From assembly GCF_003716585.1 (NCBI RefSeq), contig NZ_PTJO01000003.1:186001-250000 (forward strand): a stretch of 64,000 nt of DNA, read 5' to 3'. Source of the stretch: Corynebacterium alimapuense (GTDB lineage: Bacteria; Actinomycetota; Actinomycetes; Mycobacteriales; Mycobacteriaceae). The translations under genes were made by a program, and so were the position numbers. Below are positions 51,349 through 61,296 of this stretch, one piece after another. Each line of letters opens with the position of its first letter. The first letter of the stretch is position 1. Under the pieces are notes generated by a model, which had not been told where the DNA came from, did no database searches, and saw only the letters and a list, made by a program, of their open reading frames with translations.

Positions 51349-51825
51349 ATGACCCCGAAGAATCTGCACCGCGCTGCGGCCGGCATCGAAATGTTTACTT
51401 GGACCCTCTTGATTATCGCGATGATCCTCAAGTACAGCGGAGTAACCGAGGCGTGGGTTCCGGTAGCCGGCCCCATTCACGGTTTCGGGTTCCTTTGCTT
51501 CATCGTGATCACTGTAATCCTGTGGATCAACAACCATTGGCCAATTCGGCTTGGCTTGCTCGGATTGTTTGTTTCGCTCATCCCGTGGGCGGCTCTGCCG
51601 TTTACCGTTCTCGCCGACCGTGCAGGCCGACTTGAGGGTGGCTGGCGTTTTCGGGATACCGATGAACAACCGAGCACTCTTCCCGACCACGGACTAGCTC
51701 AGATGGTCCGCCACCCCGTACGCACTGGGTTGATCGTGCTGGTTGTCATCGCTATCGTCTTCGCCCTACTGCTGACCATGGGCCAGCCCTATGACCCTGA
51801 TGCTATCGCCGAAACGGTCAACTAG
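51349..51825 (+). CDS. DUF3817 family membrane protein
   Basis: A 158-residue integral membrane protein starting at ATG 51349 behind GCAGGA; the frame extends 5' into tesB but without a site. It has four hydrophobic segments (TWTLLIIAMILKY, GFGFLCFIVITVILWI, LGLLGLFVSLIPWAALPF, VLVVIAIVFALLLTMG). It matches DUF3817, often annotated as an integral membrane protein of unknown function. It is divergent to tesB and convergent to pdxS. Confidence 0.82.
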   Translation: MTPKNLHRAAAGIEMFTWTLLIIAMILKYSGVTEAWVPVAGPIHGFGFLCFIVITVILWINNHWPIRLGLLGLFVSLIPWAALPFTVLADRAGRLEGGWRFRDTDEQPSTLPDHGLAQMVRHPVRTGLIVLVVIAIVFALLLTMGQPYDPDAIAETVN

Positions 51826-51842
51826 CCCTAGCGAACGCGCTG

Positions 51843-52736
51843 CTACCAGCCGCGCTCAGCCAGACGGTGGGATACCGGAAGATCATCGACATTGATGCCC
51901 ACCATGGCTTGGCCTAGACCGCGCGAGACCTTTGCCAGTGTGTCGGGATCGTCAAAGTTCTGGGTGGCCTGGACAATGGCCAAGGCTCGGGTGGCTGGAT
52001 CTCCGGATTTGAAGATGCCGGAGCCGACGAAGACGCCATCAGCACCAAGCTGCATCATCATCGCGGCATCGGCCGGGGTGGCGATTCCACCAGCGCTGAA
52101 CATGACCACTGGCAGCTGTCCAGTTCGGGCGACCTCTACCACCAATTCATAGGGCGCCTGGAGTTCCTTGGCCGCAACATAGAGCTCATCTTCAGCCATC
52201 GAGGACAGTCGGCGAATCTCCGCGCGAATGGTGCGCATATGAGTGACCGCATTGGAAACATCACCAGTACCTGCCTCGCCTTTCGAGCGGATCATCGCCG
52301 CGCCTTCATTGATCCGACGCAAGGCCTCGCCCAAGTTGGTCGCCCCGCAGACAAAGGGAACGCCAAAAGCGAACTTGTCGATGTGGTTGGCGTAATCGGC
52401 TGGTGTGAGCACCTCAGATTCATCGATAAAATCGACCCCAAGGGATTGCAGAATCTGCGCTTCCACGAAGTGGCCAATTCGAGATTTCGCCATGACTGGG
52501 ATGGACACAGCGTCAATGATGCCGTCGATCATGTCGGGATCAGACATCCTCGAGACCCCACCTTGGGCCCGGATATCGGCAGGCACGCGCTCAAGCGCCA
52601 TAACTGCGGTCGCTCCGGCATCCTCCGCGATTTTTGCCTGCTCGGGAGTAACCACATCCATGATTACTCCACCCTTAAGCATTTCTGCCAGGCCACGCTT
52701 GACGCGGTTGGTGGAGAACTTATCTTCAGTGTTCAC
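51843..52736 (-). CDS. pdxS: Pyridoxal 5'-phosphate synthase lyase subunit PdxS
   Basis: Makes PLP from ribose-5-phosphate, glyceraldehyde-3-phosphate and ammonia. The 297-residue TIM-barrel product starts at GTG 52736. Motifs: [54 protein letters not shown] (Lys84) and [16 protein letters not shown]. It is separated from pdxT by tesB and a reversed DUF3817 gene, so the two subunits are likely expressed from different transcripts. Confidence 0.98.
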   Translation of the reverse strand: MNTEDKFSTNRVKRGLAEMLKGGVIMDVVTPEQAKIAEDAGATAVMALERVPADIRAQGGVSRMSDPDMIDGIIDAVSIPVMAKSRIGHFVEAQILQSLGVDFIDESEVLTPADYANHIDKFAFGVPFVCGATNLGEALRRINEGAAMIRSKGEAGTGDVSNAVTHMRTIRAEIRRLSSMAEDELYVAAKELQAPYELVVEVARTGQLPVVMFSAGGIATPADAAMMMQLGADGVFVGSGIFKSGDPATRALAIVQATQNFDDPDTLAKVSRGLGQAMVGINVDDLPVSHRLAERGW

Positions 52737-52838
52737 GGCTAGTGTGCTCCCAATTCAATAACTGATTAGTTTCTCAAAACCATAGTCTCTGTTCGCTGAC
52801 CATTAATAGCCTGGGCATGAATTACTTTCTTTTCGGGC

Positions 52839-52844
52839 TAGAAT
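52839..52844 (+). promoter_or_regulatory. -10 box of a leaderless promoter
   Basis: TAGAAT ends seven bases before ATG 52852, which puts the transcript start at the start codon. No ribosome site lies between them. Confidence 0.5.
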
Positions 52845-52851
52845 CGCGTTC

Positions 52852-54063
52852 ATGCGCAGAGCGAGTTCCCAGGCAAGTGTCTGGATTGGGTGGTCACTAG
52901 CCCGTCTTATCTTGCTGGGAATGGTCGTACTTTTCCCCAATCCCTTGGGCGACGTTAATTACTACTTCCGCGGCGTGTTCGGCGACGATCTGACGGTCAT
53001 GACCGAATATCCCGATGCCGGGGTGTGGCCGGTTCGCGCTTTGGGCGCGCTCACCGGCGATGAAGAAACAACCTTCCGCATCGGTTTTATCGTGCTCTGC
53101 TTGCTTATCGACGCCGCTTTCCTCGCTCTCCTGCTGCGTCATCGCAGCCGTCGTCGGCTACAGGCCGGCTGGTTTTGGGTGCTCTTTGGGACTGCGGTGG
53201 GACCAGTATTTGTTCTTCGCCTGGACTTATTCCCTGGCCTGCTGGTGGCCGCTTTCGGCGCCCTTTTGCTCAAGCACCCCAATATCGCAGCTATCGCCTT
53301 GGCGATGGCCACCGCCATCAAGCTTTGGCCTGGGGTACTGGCGGCTGGATTGGTCGGCGGCTGGCGACGGCTGGGCACCTGGACACGCCTGGTGTCCTTC
53401 TTCGGATCTTTGGTCGCACTCGCGAGCCTGACGGTCTTTGACTCCGGGCTCGAACGACTGCTGAGTCCACTGACTTATCAAACTGACCGTGGCTTGCAGA
53501 TCGAGTCGGTCGCAGCCACGCCCTTCCTCCTCATGGCGCATCGCTCTCCGGAGGACTATCAGGTGTTTTATGCGACATCCAAGAGTTTCGAAATTGCTGG
53601 ACCCGGCACCGATATCGCGGTGCAGGTTCTCGATATCTTGATGCTCGCGGTCTTGGTGGCCGCGATGGCCTGGGCACTGACGATGGCGCTGATCGATAGA
53701 TGGCGAGCACAGACCACCATTGCTTTTTCGGTAGTGATGATCTTGTTGCTGATCGTGACCAACAAGGTCTTCTCGCCTCAGTATCTCGTCTGGATCGGCC
53801 CGCTCTTGGCGGTGTGCCTGCTCATCAGCACCTCGAAGCTGGTGCGTTCGATGGCTGTGCTGGTCCTGATCTCAGGGCTACTCGGGTTTTTGGTTTATCC
53901 AGTGACCTATGGATCGCTCTTAGACGATCTCAGTACCGCCACATTGGCGTTAATTCTGCTCACTATCCGCAACCTGCTCATGGTGTTGACCACAGTGTTA
54001 GCCGCAGCTTGGTTTGCGATAAAGACCAAAGCGGTGACAAAACCACATGCTCAGTATCAGTAG
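52852..54063 (+). CDS. GT87-type (DUF2029) mannosyltransferase-like membrane protein
   Basis: A 403-residue protein with about ten membrane helices. The first loop has PLGDVNYYFRGVFGDDL, an Asp-rich position typical of GT-C polyprenyl-phosphate sugar transferases; other conserved parts are KLWPGVLAAGLVGGW and NKVFSPQYLVWIGPLLAVC. The family includes PimE and related corynebacterial mannosyltransferases of lipoglycan synthesis. Its end overlaps the lemA-like gene tail-to-tail by seven bases. Next to the pimA operon, a role in mannolipid or lipomannan assembly is likely but the acceptor is unknown. Confidence 0.8.
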   Translation: MRRASSQASVWIGWSLARLILLGMVVLFPNPLGDVNYYFRGVFGDDLTVMTEYPDAGVWPVRALGALTGDEETTFRIGFIVLCLLIDAAFLALLLRHRSRRRLQAGWFWVLFGTAVGPVFVLRLDLFPGLLVAAFGALLLKHPNIAAIALAMATAIKLWPGVLAAGLVGGWRRLGTWTRLVSFFGSLVALASLTVFDSGLERLLSPLTYQTDRGLQIESVAATPFLLMAHRSPEDYQVFYATSKSFEIAGPGTDIAVQVLDILMLAVLVAAMAWALTMALIDRWRAQTTIAFSVVMILLLIVTNKVFSPQYLVWIGPLLAVCLLISTSKLVRSMAVLVLISGLLGFLVYPVTYGSLLDDLSTATLALILLTIRNLLMVLTTVLAAAWFAIKTKAVTKPHAQYQ

Positions 54064-54509
54064 GAGTGGTACTCGAAAAACTCGGGCAGGGGCGCATTGC
54101 CTCCCAATCGCAGCATGCGCACCATCGGCCGCAACCGCAGAGCCCTAGTATCTGCAACTGCATCATTATAGAACCGATGCGCCAATTGAACTCGGACTTC
54201 GGCATCAACCAATTGTGCTGGTACTGGAGCCCCAAGATTCTCAATCGCCTCGGAGATCGCCCGTTCCCGAACTGCTCGGGTCTCGAAGTTGCCATAGTCC
54301 AGCATCACCCATTCAGCAGCGGTGGCTAGTTCGAGGGCATCAGGTATTAAGGCAGCAACCACCGCAGCGCGCCGATCAAGCGAAGCCTGCAAGGCAGCCA
54401 AAGCGGCATCAGTCCGGATATGGAGTCGGTTGAGCCGTTGAGCGGTAAAATAGGCCCACAACGCGACAGTGGTGAGCGCCATCGCGATCAGGATGTACCA
54501 CAGCATCAT
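54057..54509 (-). CDS. LemA-like small membrane protein
   Basis: A 150-residue protein: one N-terminal helix (MLWYILIAMALTTVALWAYF) and a helical body. RLNRLHIRTDAALAALQASLDRRAAVVAAL and the ending VQLAHRFYNDAVADTRALRLRP with APLPEFFEY resemble the start and end of LemA domains, with the middle shortened. LemA proteins have no settled function. It overlaps pimA by four bases and closes the PIM operon, so it may act at the membrane with these enzymes. Confidence 0.6.
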   Translation of the reverse strand: MMLWYILIAMALTTVALWAYFTAQRLNRLHIRTDAALAALQASLDRRAAVVAALIPDALELATAAEWVMLDYGNFETRAVRERAISEAIENLGAPVPAQLVDAEVRVQLAHRFYNDAVADTRALRLRPMVRMLRLGGNAPLPEFFEYHSY

Positions 54510-55600
54510 TCCACCCCCACTACGGTGCCATCAGCAACCGTTTCATAAACGGTGAGCACATCGCGCGCAACGGTGTCCCAATCGAAACGGTGAGCACGAG
54601 CGATCCCAGCGGCTGCGAGTTCTGCGCGGGCCAGCGGGTCGTCGATAAGCGAAAGCAATGCACTAGCCAAATCGGAGGCAGAGCCCATGCTAAATAGCCG
54701 GCCAGCGGGGCGCTCCGCTGTGGCATCACACACCGCCGCGAACGCCTCTAAATCGCTGGCTACCACTGCGCATCCAGCAGCCATCGCTTCCACTAGAACA
54801 ATGCCGAAACTCTCGCCACCGGTATTGGGCGCAACATAGATATCGGCCCGCCCCAGAATGGCGGCTTTCTCTTCATCACTAACTCTTCCAAGAAAATCAA
54901 CCCCAGGAACTTGACGTTCCCGACCGCCGCCAATCACACTCACTCGGATCTCTCGGTCGATCTGTGTCAGAGCAGAGAGCAAAATATCCAAGCCCTTGCG
55001 CGACTCGTCGATCCGGCCAAGAAAAACGATCTCCACTGGGCCAGTGTTATCTTCCTGCGCAATCCTGGCCGCAGCGTACCTAGAGGTGTCCACTCCATTG
55101 GGAATCAAGACGGGATCACCGCCAAGTTGCTCGACCTGCCAGCGCCTCGCCATCTCCGAGACAGCGATGCCACCACGGACCTTCTCCAATGCGGGACGCA
55201 ACAGTGGACGAGCCAACGCCAACATCAACGAACCAGCACTAGAGGCATGATAGGTAGCCACAATCGGACCTTCGGCTAGCCACAGGGCAGCCATGGAATA
55301 GCTAGGAGAATTCGGCTCATGGATATGGAGCACATCGAATTCACCCTCGCTAATGAACTTCCTGATCTTTGCATTGACGGCAGGACCGATGGAGATTCTG
55401 GCCACCGATCCGTTGTAATGGATAGGAATGCTGCGGCCACCACGGACCACAAAATCCGGAAGCTCAACGCTCGAGGAAGCCGGGCCCAACACACTCACGT
55501 GGTGCCCATCCTCAATGAGGATCTCCGCGAGATCGAGGATATGTGCTTGGACCCCGCCTGGCTCGTCAAAAGAATAAGGACACACGACGCCGATCCGCAT
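54506..55600 (-). CDS. pimA: Phosphatidylinositol alpha-mannosyltransferase PimA
   Basis: Adds the first mannose from GDP-mannose to phosphatidylinositol on the inner face of the membrane. The 364-residue GT4 protein begins MRIGVVCPYSFDEPGGVQAH, and has LHIHEPNSPSYSM, PNGVDTSRY and the GDP-binding GGESFGIVLVEAM (Glu-x7-Glu). The N-terminal pattern matches mycobacterial PimA, not PimB. It shares one base with the patA stop (TAATG). Confidence 0.94.
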   Translation of the reverse strand: MRIGVVCPYSFDEPGGVQAHILDLAEILIEDGHHVSVLGPASSSVELPDFVVRGGRSIPIHYNGSVARISIGPAVNAKIRKFISEGEFDVLHIHEPNSPSYSMAALWLAEGPIVATYHASSAGSLMLALARPLLRPALEKVRGGIAVSEMARRWQVEQLGGDPVLIPNGVDTSRYAAARIAQEDNTGPVEIVFLGRIDESRKGLDILLSALTQIDREIRVSVIGGGRERQVPGVDFLGRVSDEEKAAILGRADIYVAPNTGGESFGIVLVEAMAAGCAVVASDLEAFAAVCDATAERPAGRLFSMGSASDLASALLSLIDDPLARAELAAAGIARAHRFDWDTVARDVLTVYETVADGTVVGVE

Positions 55601-56520
55601 TAGCTACTGTCCTCATCTAACGGACGCCGGGCTAGCCGAACAGGATCCAAATCAGCGGTCCACTGTGGCTGGAGCATATGCCAATCGGTTGGATGCTCCG
55701 CGATAGAACTGGCGAAGGAATCCGCTATACGTTGAACTGTCGGTTGCAAAGCATCGACTTGTAGCTCCTCAGAAATCGAAAATCCCCAGCCAGGACGAGG
55801 TGAATTTTCAAACCAACAGTGCACAGCATGAAGCGCCGCGCCAGTTTCTTGGGCTAGACGTGCCGGGCCAGCCGGCATAGTGGTGGGCTCGCCGAAGAAA
55901 TCTACGCTCACCCCGGAACGTTTCAGGTCACGCTCACCCAAGAGCGCCACGACGCCGCCGTCAGCGAGGACTTGGCGCAACCGAGGGAAAGGCGGCTGCC
56001 CGCCGGTCAGCGCAATTACCTCAAAGCCTAATGACTCGCGGTAGTCAACGAATGCTTCAAACAACGCCTCAGGACGGACTCGCTCAGCGACAGTCGCGAA
56101 CTGTCCGTGATGAGCAACCAGAAATAGCCCAGCCATATCCCAGTTTCCGGAATGGGGCAGAGTCAAAATTACTCCCCGACCTGCGGCGCGAGATTTATCT
56201 AAGTGTTCAGTCCCGATGACTGACTCGGCAAGCTCGGTGGCTAACTCGGGATCATCTTTGAGTGAAGGCAAACGAAAGGCTTCCAGCCAATAGCGAGCAT
56301 AGGAACGAACCGAATCTCGCACCAATTCAGCAGTGACGTTTTCCGCCCCGACAACCCGGGTGAGGTTACATCTGAGTTGTTCCATCCCGCGGCCGTGGTC
56401 ACTGGCCAGATCTGCGCCGGCATTAAACAGCGCTCGAGCCACAGACTCCGGGAGCCAGCGGACTAGCTTCCATCCTGCTAAATAGCCCAGAGCAGAAAGA
56501 TCCGAACGAGTGATGTTCAT
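55600..56520 (-). CDS. patA: Phosphatidylinositol mannoside acyltransferase (PatA-like)
   Basis: Acylates the mannose of PIM. The 306-residue LpxL/HtrB-family protein has the catalytic His-x4-Asp motif HSGNWD (H123, D128) followed by GERDLKRSGVSVDFFG. It has one N-terminal hydrophobic segment. It sits between pgsA and pimA with four- and one-base overlaps, the same order as in mycobacteria. Confidence 0.93.
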   Translation of the reverse strand: MNITRSDLSALGYLAGWKLVRWLPESVARALFNAGADLASDHGRGMEQLRCNLTRVVGAENVTAELVRDSVRSYARYWLEAFRLPSLKDDPELATELAESVIGTEHLDKSRAAGRGVILTLPHSGNWDMAGLFLVAHHGQFATVAERVRPEALFEAFVDYRESLGFEVIALTGGQPPFPRLRQVLADGGVVALLGERDLKRSGVSVDFFGEPTTMPAGPARLAQETGAALHAVHCWFENSPRPGWGFSISEELQVDALQPTVQRIADSFASSIAEHPTDWHMLQPQWTADLDPVRLARRPLDEDSS

Positions 56521-57197
56521 CGGGACTCCGTACTCTGGCTGGCTTCCTGCTCTCGGGCTTCTCTGCTTCCTGCTGGGGGTGCCGTCGGGTCACTTGCATG
56601 AGGGGAACGCGAAGCAATAAGCAGGCGTTGGATCACGGTATAAACAGAGCCCGCTGCCAGGATCCAGATCGCCACGTCAATAGCGAAAGGTACCCCAAGG
56701 CCTTGGAGACCGATTCCGAAAGCACCGATCAATAGTCGTTCAGGACGCTCGACGAGGCCGCCGATCATGCTGAAGCCACTGGCCTCACCACGAGCTTTGA
56801 CATAGCTAATGACTTGGGAGGCAACGAGTACCACTAAGGATGCCACTACCAATGGCGCAGACGCATCATAGCTATAGATCAGCCACCACGTAATCGCGGC
56901 GAAGAATACGCCATCGGTGATGCGGTCACAGGTAGCATCCAGGGTCGCACCGAACTTGGTGCCGCCACCTCGAAGCCTAGCCATCGTCCCATCCACCATG
57001 TCGAAGGCGGAGAACAATCCGGTGAGGATGGCTGCCCACACCAGATAACCAGACGGGATCAACACAATAGCGATAATGCTGGTGACAGCCGCACCCAGCA
57101 CGGTAACCACGTTCGGACTCAGGCCGGTTTTGAGCAACACCCGAGCAACCGGTTCGACGATCACTGCGGCCGGACGTCGGCCATGCACACTAAGCAT
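56517..57197 (-). CDS. pgsA: Phosphatidylinositol phosphate synthase (CDP-alcohol phosphatidyltransferase)
   Basis: Joins CDP-diacylglycerol and inositol phosphate to make phosphatidylinositol phosphate, the precursor of PIM. The 226-residue product starts at ATG 57197 ([11 protein letters not shown]). It has six helices and the full CAPT motif DG-x2-AR-x8-G-x3-D-x3-D (DGTMARLRGGGTKFGATLDA and then CDR). The open frame upstream overlaps the HIT gene. A short Pro/Ser/Glu tail follows the domain. Confidence 0.94.
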   Translation of the reverse strand: MLSVHGRRPAAVIVEPVARVLLKTGLSPNVVTVLGAAVTSIIAIVLIPSGYLVWAAILTGLFSAFDMVDGTMARLRGGGTKFGATLDATCDRITDGVFFAAITWWLIYSYDASAPLVVASLVVLVASQVISYVKARGEASGFSMIGGLVERPERLLIGAFGIGLQGLGVPFAIDVAIWILAAGSVYTVIQRLLIASRSPHASDPTAPPAGSREAREQEASQSTESR

Positions 57198-57789
57198 CCT
57201 GGTCTCTCTCCCCTGTCTCGTGCTCAGCAAGCTCAACCCACGCTTGGGCCAACAATTGACGGGTATCCCGCAGCAGCTGCGGGATTACTTTCGCGCCCCC
57301 AATAATAGTGAGGAAACTAGCATCCCCCGACCATCTGGGCACCACGTGGAGGTGGAGATGATCTCCCACCGATCCACCAGAAGCTTTACCCAAGTTGAAT
57401 CCCACGTTAATGCCCTCGGGGCGAGAGACCTTCTTGAGTACCTTCACCGCGTGTTGAGCGAATTCCATCAACTCAGCCGCCTCTGCGGCATCAAGGTTTT
57501 CCAGTTCCGCAACCTGACGATAGGGCACCACCATTAGGTGCCCGGCGTTATACGGGTAGAGGTTGAGAATCGCATATACGCTCTTACCGCGAGCGATAAT
57601 CAATGACTCTTCGTCAGAATGGGTCGGGGCATCGACAAAAGGACTATGTGCAGTCCCCGCTGCCGGACGCTGAGCGATATAGCTCATCCGATAAGGAGCC
57701 CAGAGCCGAGTCAACGGATCGGGATCACCTACTCCAGTATCGACGTAGGAGTTTCCCGGATCCTTCGGGGTATCAGCGACGCTGCTCAA
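57190..57789 (-). CDS. HIT-family protein (AP4A phosphorylase-like)
   Basis: A 199-residue protein of the histidine triad family; the His motif is [10 protein letters not shown]. The mycobacterial homologue is a diadenosine tetraphosphate phosphorylase. The closest plausible start is TTG 57789, which has GCGAGG six bases upstream and overlaps thrS by 17 bases; the ATG at MSYIAQRP would remove conserved residues such as [11 protein letters not shown]. It overlaps pgsA by eight bases, so thrS, this gene and pgsA are coupled. Confidence 0.88.
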   Translation of the reverse strand: MSSVADTPKDPGNSYVDTGVGDPDPLTRLWAPYRMSYIAQRPAAGTAHSPFVDAPTHSDEESLIIARGKSVYAILNLYPYNAGHLMVVPYRQVAELENLDAAEAAELMEFAQHAVKVLKKVSRPEGINVGFNLGKASGGSVGDHLHLHVVPRWSGDASFLTIIGGAKVIPQLLRDTRQLLAQAWVELAEHETGERDQDA

Positions 57790-59833
57790 TTGCGACCTCG
57801 CTCGGCTGCACATTAATCCGCTCTGCAACCCAGGCGCTGATCAACTCAACCGCCTCGGCGACTGGAACTCCATTGACCTGGGTGCCATCCAAGAACCGGA
57901 AGCTCACGGCGTTAGCCTCCACGTCACGGGCACCAGCCAGGAGCATGAACGGCACCTTGCCGGTGGTGTGGTTACGGATCTTTTTCTGCATCCGATCATC
58001 CGAGGTATCGACCTCTGCTCGGATGCCACGCTTGCGCAGCTCAGTGGTGAGTTCCACCAAGTGCGGGGCGAAGTTCTCGGCAACCGGAATACCGACCACC
58101 TGATGTGGAGCCAACCACACGGGGAAAGCGCCCGCATAGTGTTCCAGGAGCACGCCAAAGAAGCGCTCAATAGAACCAAAAAGAGCCCGGTGAATCATGA
58201 TGGGGCGCTGTTTGGTGCCATCAGAAGCGGTGTATTCCAAGTTGAAGCGATCCGGCAGGTTGAAGTCGAGCTGCACGGTGGACATTTGCCAGGTACGGCC
58301 AATGGCGTCACGGGCTTGCACCGAGATCTTCGGACCGTAGAATGCTGCGCCTTCCGGATCCGGAACCAGACTCAAACCAGAGCTATCAGCAACCCGTTGC
58401 AGAATATCGGTGGAACGCTCCCAGATCTCATCCGAGCCGACCGATTTCTTCGGGTCCCGGGTAGAAAGCTCCAAGTAGAAATCATCCAGACCGTAGTCCT
58501 TAAGCAAGGAGATAACGAAGTCCAACACCGTGGTCAGCTCCTGCTCGAGCTGATCTTCGGTGCAATAAATGTGCGCGTCATCCTGGGTGAAACCGCGCGC
58601 GCGGGTCAGTCCATGAATCACGCCGGACTTCTCGTAGCGGTAGACCGTACCGAATTCGAACAACCGCAACGGTAGTTCGCGGTAGGAGCGGCCGCGAGAA
58701 CCGAAAATGAGGTTGTGCATTGGGCAGTTCATCGGCTTGGCATAGTAATCCTGGCCAGGCTTGGTGACATTGCCTTCCTCGTCATGCTCTGCATCCAGCT
58801 GCATGGGCGGGAACATGCCATCGGCATAGAAATCGAGGTGACCGGACTTCTGGAAGAGGTCACCCTTGGTGATATGCGGGGTGTTGACGAAGGAATAGCC
58901 AGCCTCGATATGGCGACGACGAGAGTGCTCTTCCATCTCGTTGCGGATGATGCCGCCATTGGGATGGAATACCGGGAAACCGGAGCCAATCTCATCTGGG
59001 AAGGAAAACAGGTCTAGCTCGGTGCCTAGACGACGGTGGTCGCGCTTTTCTGCTTCCGCCAGCATGTGCTGGTAGTCCTCGAGTGCTTCCTTGGACTCCC
59101 AGGCAGTGCCGTAAATACGCTGCAAGTCAGCGTTGGCTTGGTCTCCGCGCCAATAGGAAGCAGACGACCGGGTCAGTGCGAAGGCCGGGATATAACGGGT
59201 GGTGGGCAGGTGCGGGCCACGGCACAAATCCGACCATTCGACCTCGTTGGTGCGCGGATTGAGGTTGTCATAGGCGGTCAGCTCACCGGCGCCCACCTCA
59301 GTGGCCTCGTCTGAATCCGGATCAACGCTACTTTTGTCCTGGACCAGTTCGAGTTTGAAGGGCTCATTTTTGAGCTCCTCAGCAGCTGCTTCCACAGACT
59401 CATAAACTCGACGCTGAAAACGCTGTCCGGATTTGATGATCTTCTTCATCCGGCGTTCTAAGGTCTTGAGGTCTTCTGGAGTAAATGGCTCAGCGACCTG
59501 AAAGTCATAGTAGAAGCCGTTTTCAACGGCTGGGCCAATGCCTAGGTTGGTACCTGGGAATTCAACCTGCACTGCTTGTGCGAGAACGTGAGCACAGGAG
59601 TGGCGGATCACAGATCGGCCGGCCTCGGAGCTGGCAGCCACTGGGGTGAACTCTTCGTCAGTGTCTGGCACATGCGCCAAATCCTTGAGTGCGCCAGTGA
59701 GGTCACGGACGCATACGACGGCGTCGGGGCCTTTGTTCGGCAGTTCAAGTTCCCTCATTGCCGCGCCTACGGAAGTACCGGCCGGAACTGGGAAGGAAGA
59801 ATAGAGAGAATCGGTGCTGGTGGCGTTCACCAT
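57773..59833 (-). CDS. thrS: Threonyl-tRNA synthetase
   Basis: Class II synthetase of 686 residues with an N-terminal TGS-like domain, an editing domain ([17 protein letters not shown]), and a catalytic domain with the zinc Cys in [10 protein letters not shown], motif 2 [21 protein letters not shown] and motif 3 [17 protein letters not shown]. Start ATG 59833. No T-box or leader peptide was seen in the 150 bases upstream. It heads the PIM operon. Confidence 0.98.
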   Translation of the reverse strand: MVNATSTDSLYSSFPVPAGTSVGAAMRELELPNKGPDAVVCVRDLTGALKDLAHVPDTDEEFTPVAASSEAGRSVIRHSCAHVLAQAVQVEFPGTNLGIGPAVENGFYYDFQVAEPFTPEDLKTLERRMKKIIKSGQRFQRRVYESVEAAAEELKNEPFKLELVQDKSSVDPDSDEATEVGAGELTAYDNLNPRTNEVEWSDLCRGPHLPTTRYIPAFALTRSSASYWRGDQANADLQRIYGTAWESKEALEDYQHMLAEAEKRDHRRLGTELDLFSFPDEIGSGFPVFHPNGGIIRNEMEEHSRRRHIEAGYSFVNTPHITKGDLFQKSGHLDFYADGMFPPMQLDAEHDEEGNVTKPGQDYYAKPMNCPMHNLIFGSRGRSYRELPLRLFEFGTVYRYEKSGVIHGLTRARGFTQDDAHIYCTEDQLEQELTTVLDFVISLLKDYGLDDFYLELSTRDPKKSVGSDEIWERSTDILQRVADSSGLSLVPDPEGAAFYGPKISVQARDAIGRTWQMSTVQLDFNLPDRFNLEYTASDGTKQRPIMIHRALFGSIERFFGVLLEHYAGAFPVWLAPHQVVGIPVAENFAPHLVELTTELRKRGIRAEVDTSDDRMQKKIRNHTTGKVPFMLLAGARDVEANAVSFRFLDGTQVNGVPVAEAVELISAWVAERINVQPSEVAIEQRR

Positions 59834-59984
59834 GGGTGTTTGCGCTCCTTAACTTGCGCTCACGTAGGCGGCGGCATACCTGGCAGCCGCCTACTGATAG
59901 TCCTGGCATATCCACACCGAAACCAACGGTTGCGTTGGGCTTCGATGCCGACATTCTCGGTCATCCTACCCCGTGGTGGGATCC

Positions 59985-61247
59985 CTAGGTGCGCTCGAGC
60001 AACTCTTGGCCCCAGAACTGCTTACCTTCTCGGCTATCAGCACTGGTCCCCGGGGGCATCCAATAGACAGCAGACCCGATATGAGTGATCCACTCATTGA
60101 GCCGATCCGACTCATCAAGACGCTGCTGAATGGGAACGTACTGAGTAACTGGGTCTGCTTGATAAGTGATGAATACCAGGCCTGAGTTCGACAACTGATC
60201 ACTGCCGGGCAGCGGCGCGATGTCGTAGTTATAAGGCCGACGTCGAATCCGTTGCTCCGGGTGGCCTTCAGCTGGCATGGCCCGAGCCATATGGCTATCG
60301 ACATCGATGACGGGCAATCCATACTTATCGACGGCGTCCATGTCCGGGTCGTCGAACTCTTCCTCGCCGGTCAGCGGGGCACCGTTATCAAGACGACGGC
60401 CCAGAGTTTCCTCACGGGAAACTCGGTCCAGCATCTCCCAGGTATCTAGGTTCATGTTGATCCTGCGGACCACCATGGAGGTCGATCCCTGCTGCCACTT
60501 TGGAGCGTCACTGCCAATCCAGACCTGCTCGTCATAGGATTCCTCATCCCGAGGATTGATGGTTCCGTCGACTTGCCCGAAGAGATTTCGCGGTGTCGTT
60601 GACTTAGCAACCGAGCCATCAGCGTGGAGAAATCCCTGTTGGAGCCAAGCAAAGGTCGCGTAATCGATGCCAGAACGAATCAGGTGACGCGAAGCATGGG
60701 AAACCATCAGCGGATCATCCGCGCAGACTTGAACCACTAAATCAGCCTGCCCCCATGCTGGATCTAACTGATCTAGGTTGAACTCCGGAAGTGGCTCCAG
60801 CCACTCTGGCCGCTGATCAGCCATGTCGATGACATCAAATACCCGTGGGCCGAACCCACAGGTGATGGTGAGGTTAGCTGGAGAAACCAGGAGTTCAGGC
60901 TCCAGGCTGCCCGGCGGGGTCTCTCCGGTGCACAAATCCCGGGAGTCCTCTGTCCAAGAGCGCATTAGACGAATCATGCTTTCCCGATCAACACCGTCGA
61001 CCAGGTTGAAAGCGATGAGATTCAGATGTGCTTGATGCGGGGTAGCAATACCCGCTTGGTGCTCTCCATCAAAGGCAACGATGGCATCCTGTAGACGAGT
61101 GTCTGCGGCTTCTGCACAATCAGTGGCAGAATCCGAAGCTATAGCTTGTTCAGATCGGCCATCATTCGTGGAACAGGCGGCTAACGCCGCCCCGCCAGCA
61201 GTGACGGATAAACCGGTAAGAAATCCCCGGCGGGACAACGAAAGCAT
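59985..61247 (-). CDS. Dyp-type haem peroxidase, Tat-exported
   Basis: A 420-residue secreted peroxidase. The Tat signal is SRRGFLTGLSVTAGGAALAACS, which also carries a possible lipobox. The DyP motif is GQVDGT (GxxDG), and a proximal His is in VIDVDSHMARAMP. It oxidises a broad set of substrates with hydrogen peroxide. It is the last of three minus-strand genes with CopC and PCuAC, a set also found in Streptomyces next to copper-radical oxidase assembly genes; that suggests a copper-linked role here, but this is inference. It could alternatively be EfeB-like. Confidence 0.9.
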   Translation of the reverse strand: MLSLSRRGFLTGLSVTAGGAALAACSTNDGRSEQAIASDSATDCAEAADTRLQDAIVAFDGEHQAGIATPHQAHLNLIAFNLVDGVDRESMIRLMRSWTEDSRDLCTGETPPGSLEPELLVSPANLTITCGFGPRVFDVIDMADQRPEWLEPLPEFNLDQLDPAWGQADLVVQVCADDPLMVSHASRHLIRSGIDYATFAWLQQGFLHADGSVAKSTTPRNLFGQVDGTINPRDEESYDEQVWIGSDAPKWQQGSTSMVVRRINMNLDTWEMLDRVSREETLGRRLDNGAPLTGEEEFDDPDMDAVDKYGLPVIDVDSHMARAMPAEGHPEQRIRRRPYNYDIAPLPGSDQLSNSGLVFITYQADPVTQYVPIQQRLDESDRLNEWITHIGSAVYWMPPGTSADSREGKQFWGQELLERT

Positions 61248-61296
61248 GCGCGCTTGCTCCTAATTCATAGCGACGTGGTGGATGGAGGAGGACTTC

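Noticed and set aside
59834..59984. T-box or leader peptide upstream of thrS, and likewise before alaS and aspS
   Set aside because: No T-box specifier stem or threonine/alanine/aspartate-rich leader peptide is visible; actinobacterial T-boxes are rare except before ileS.
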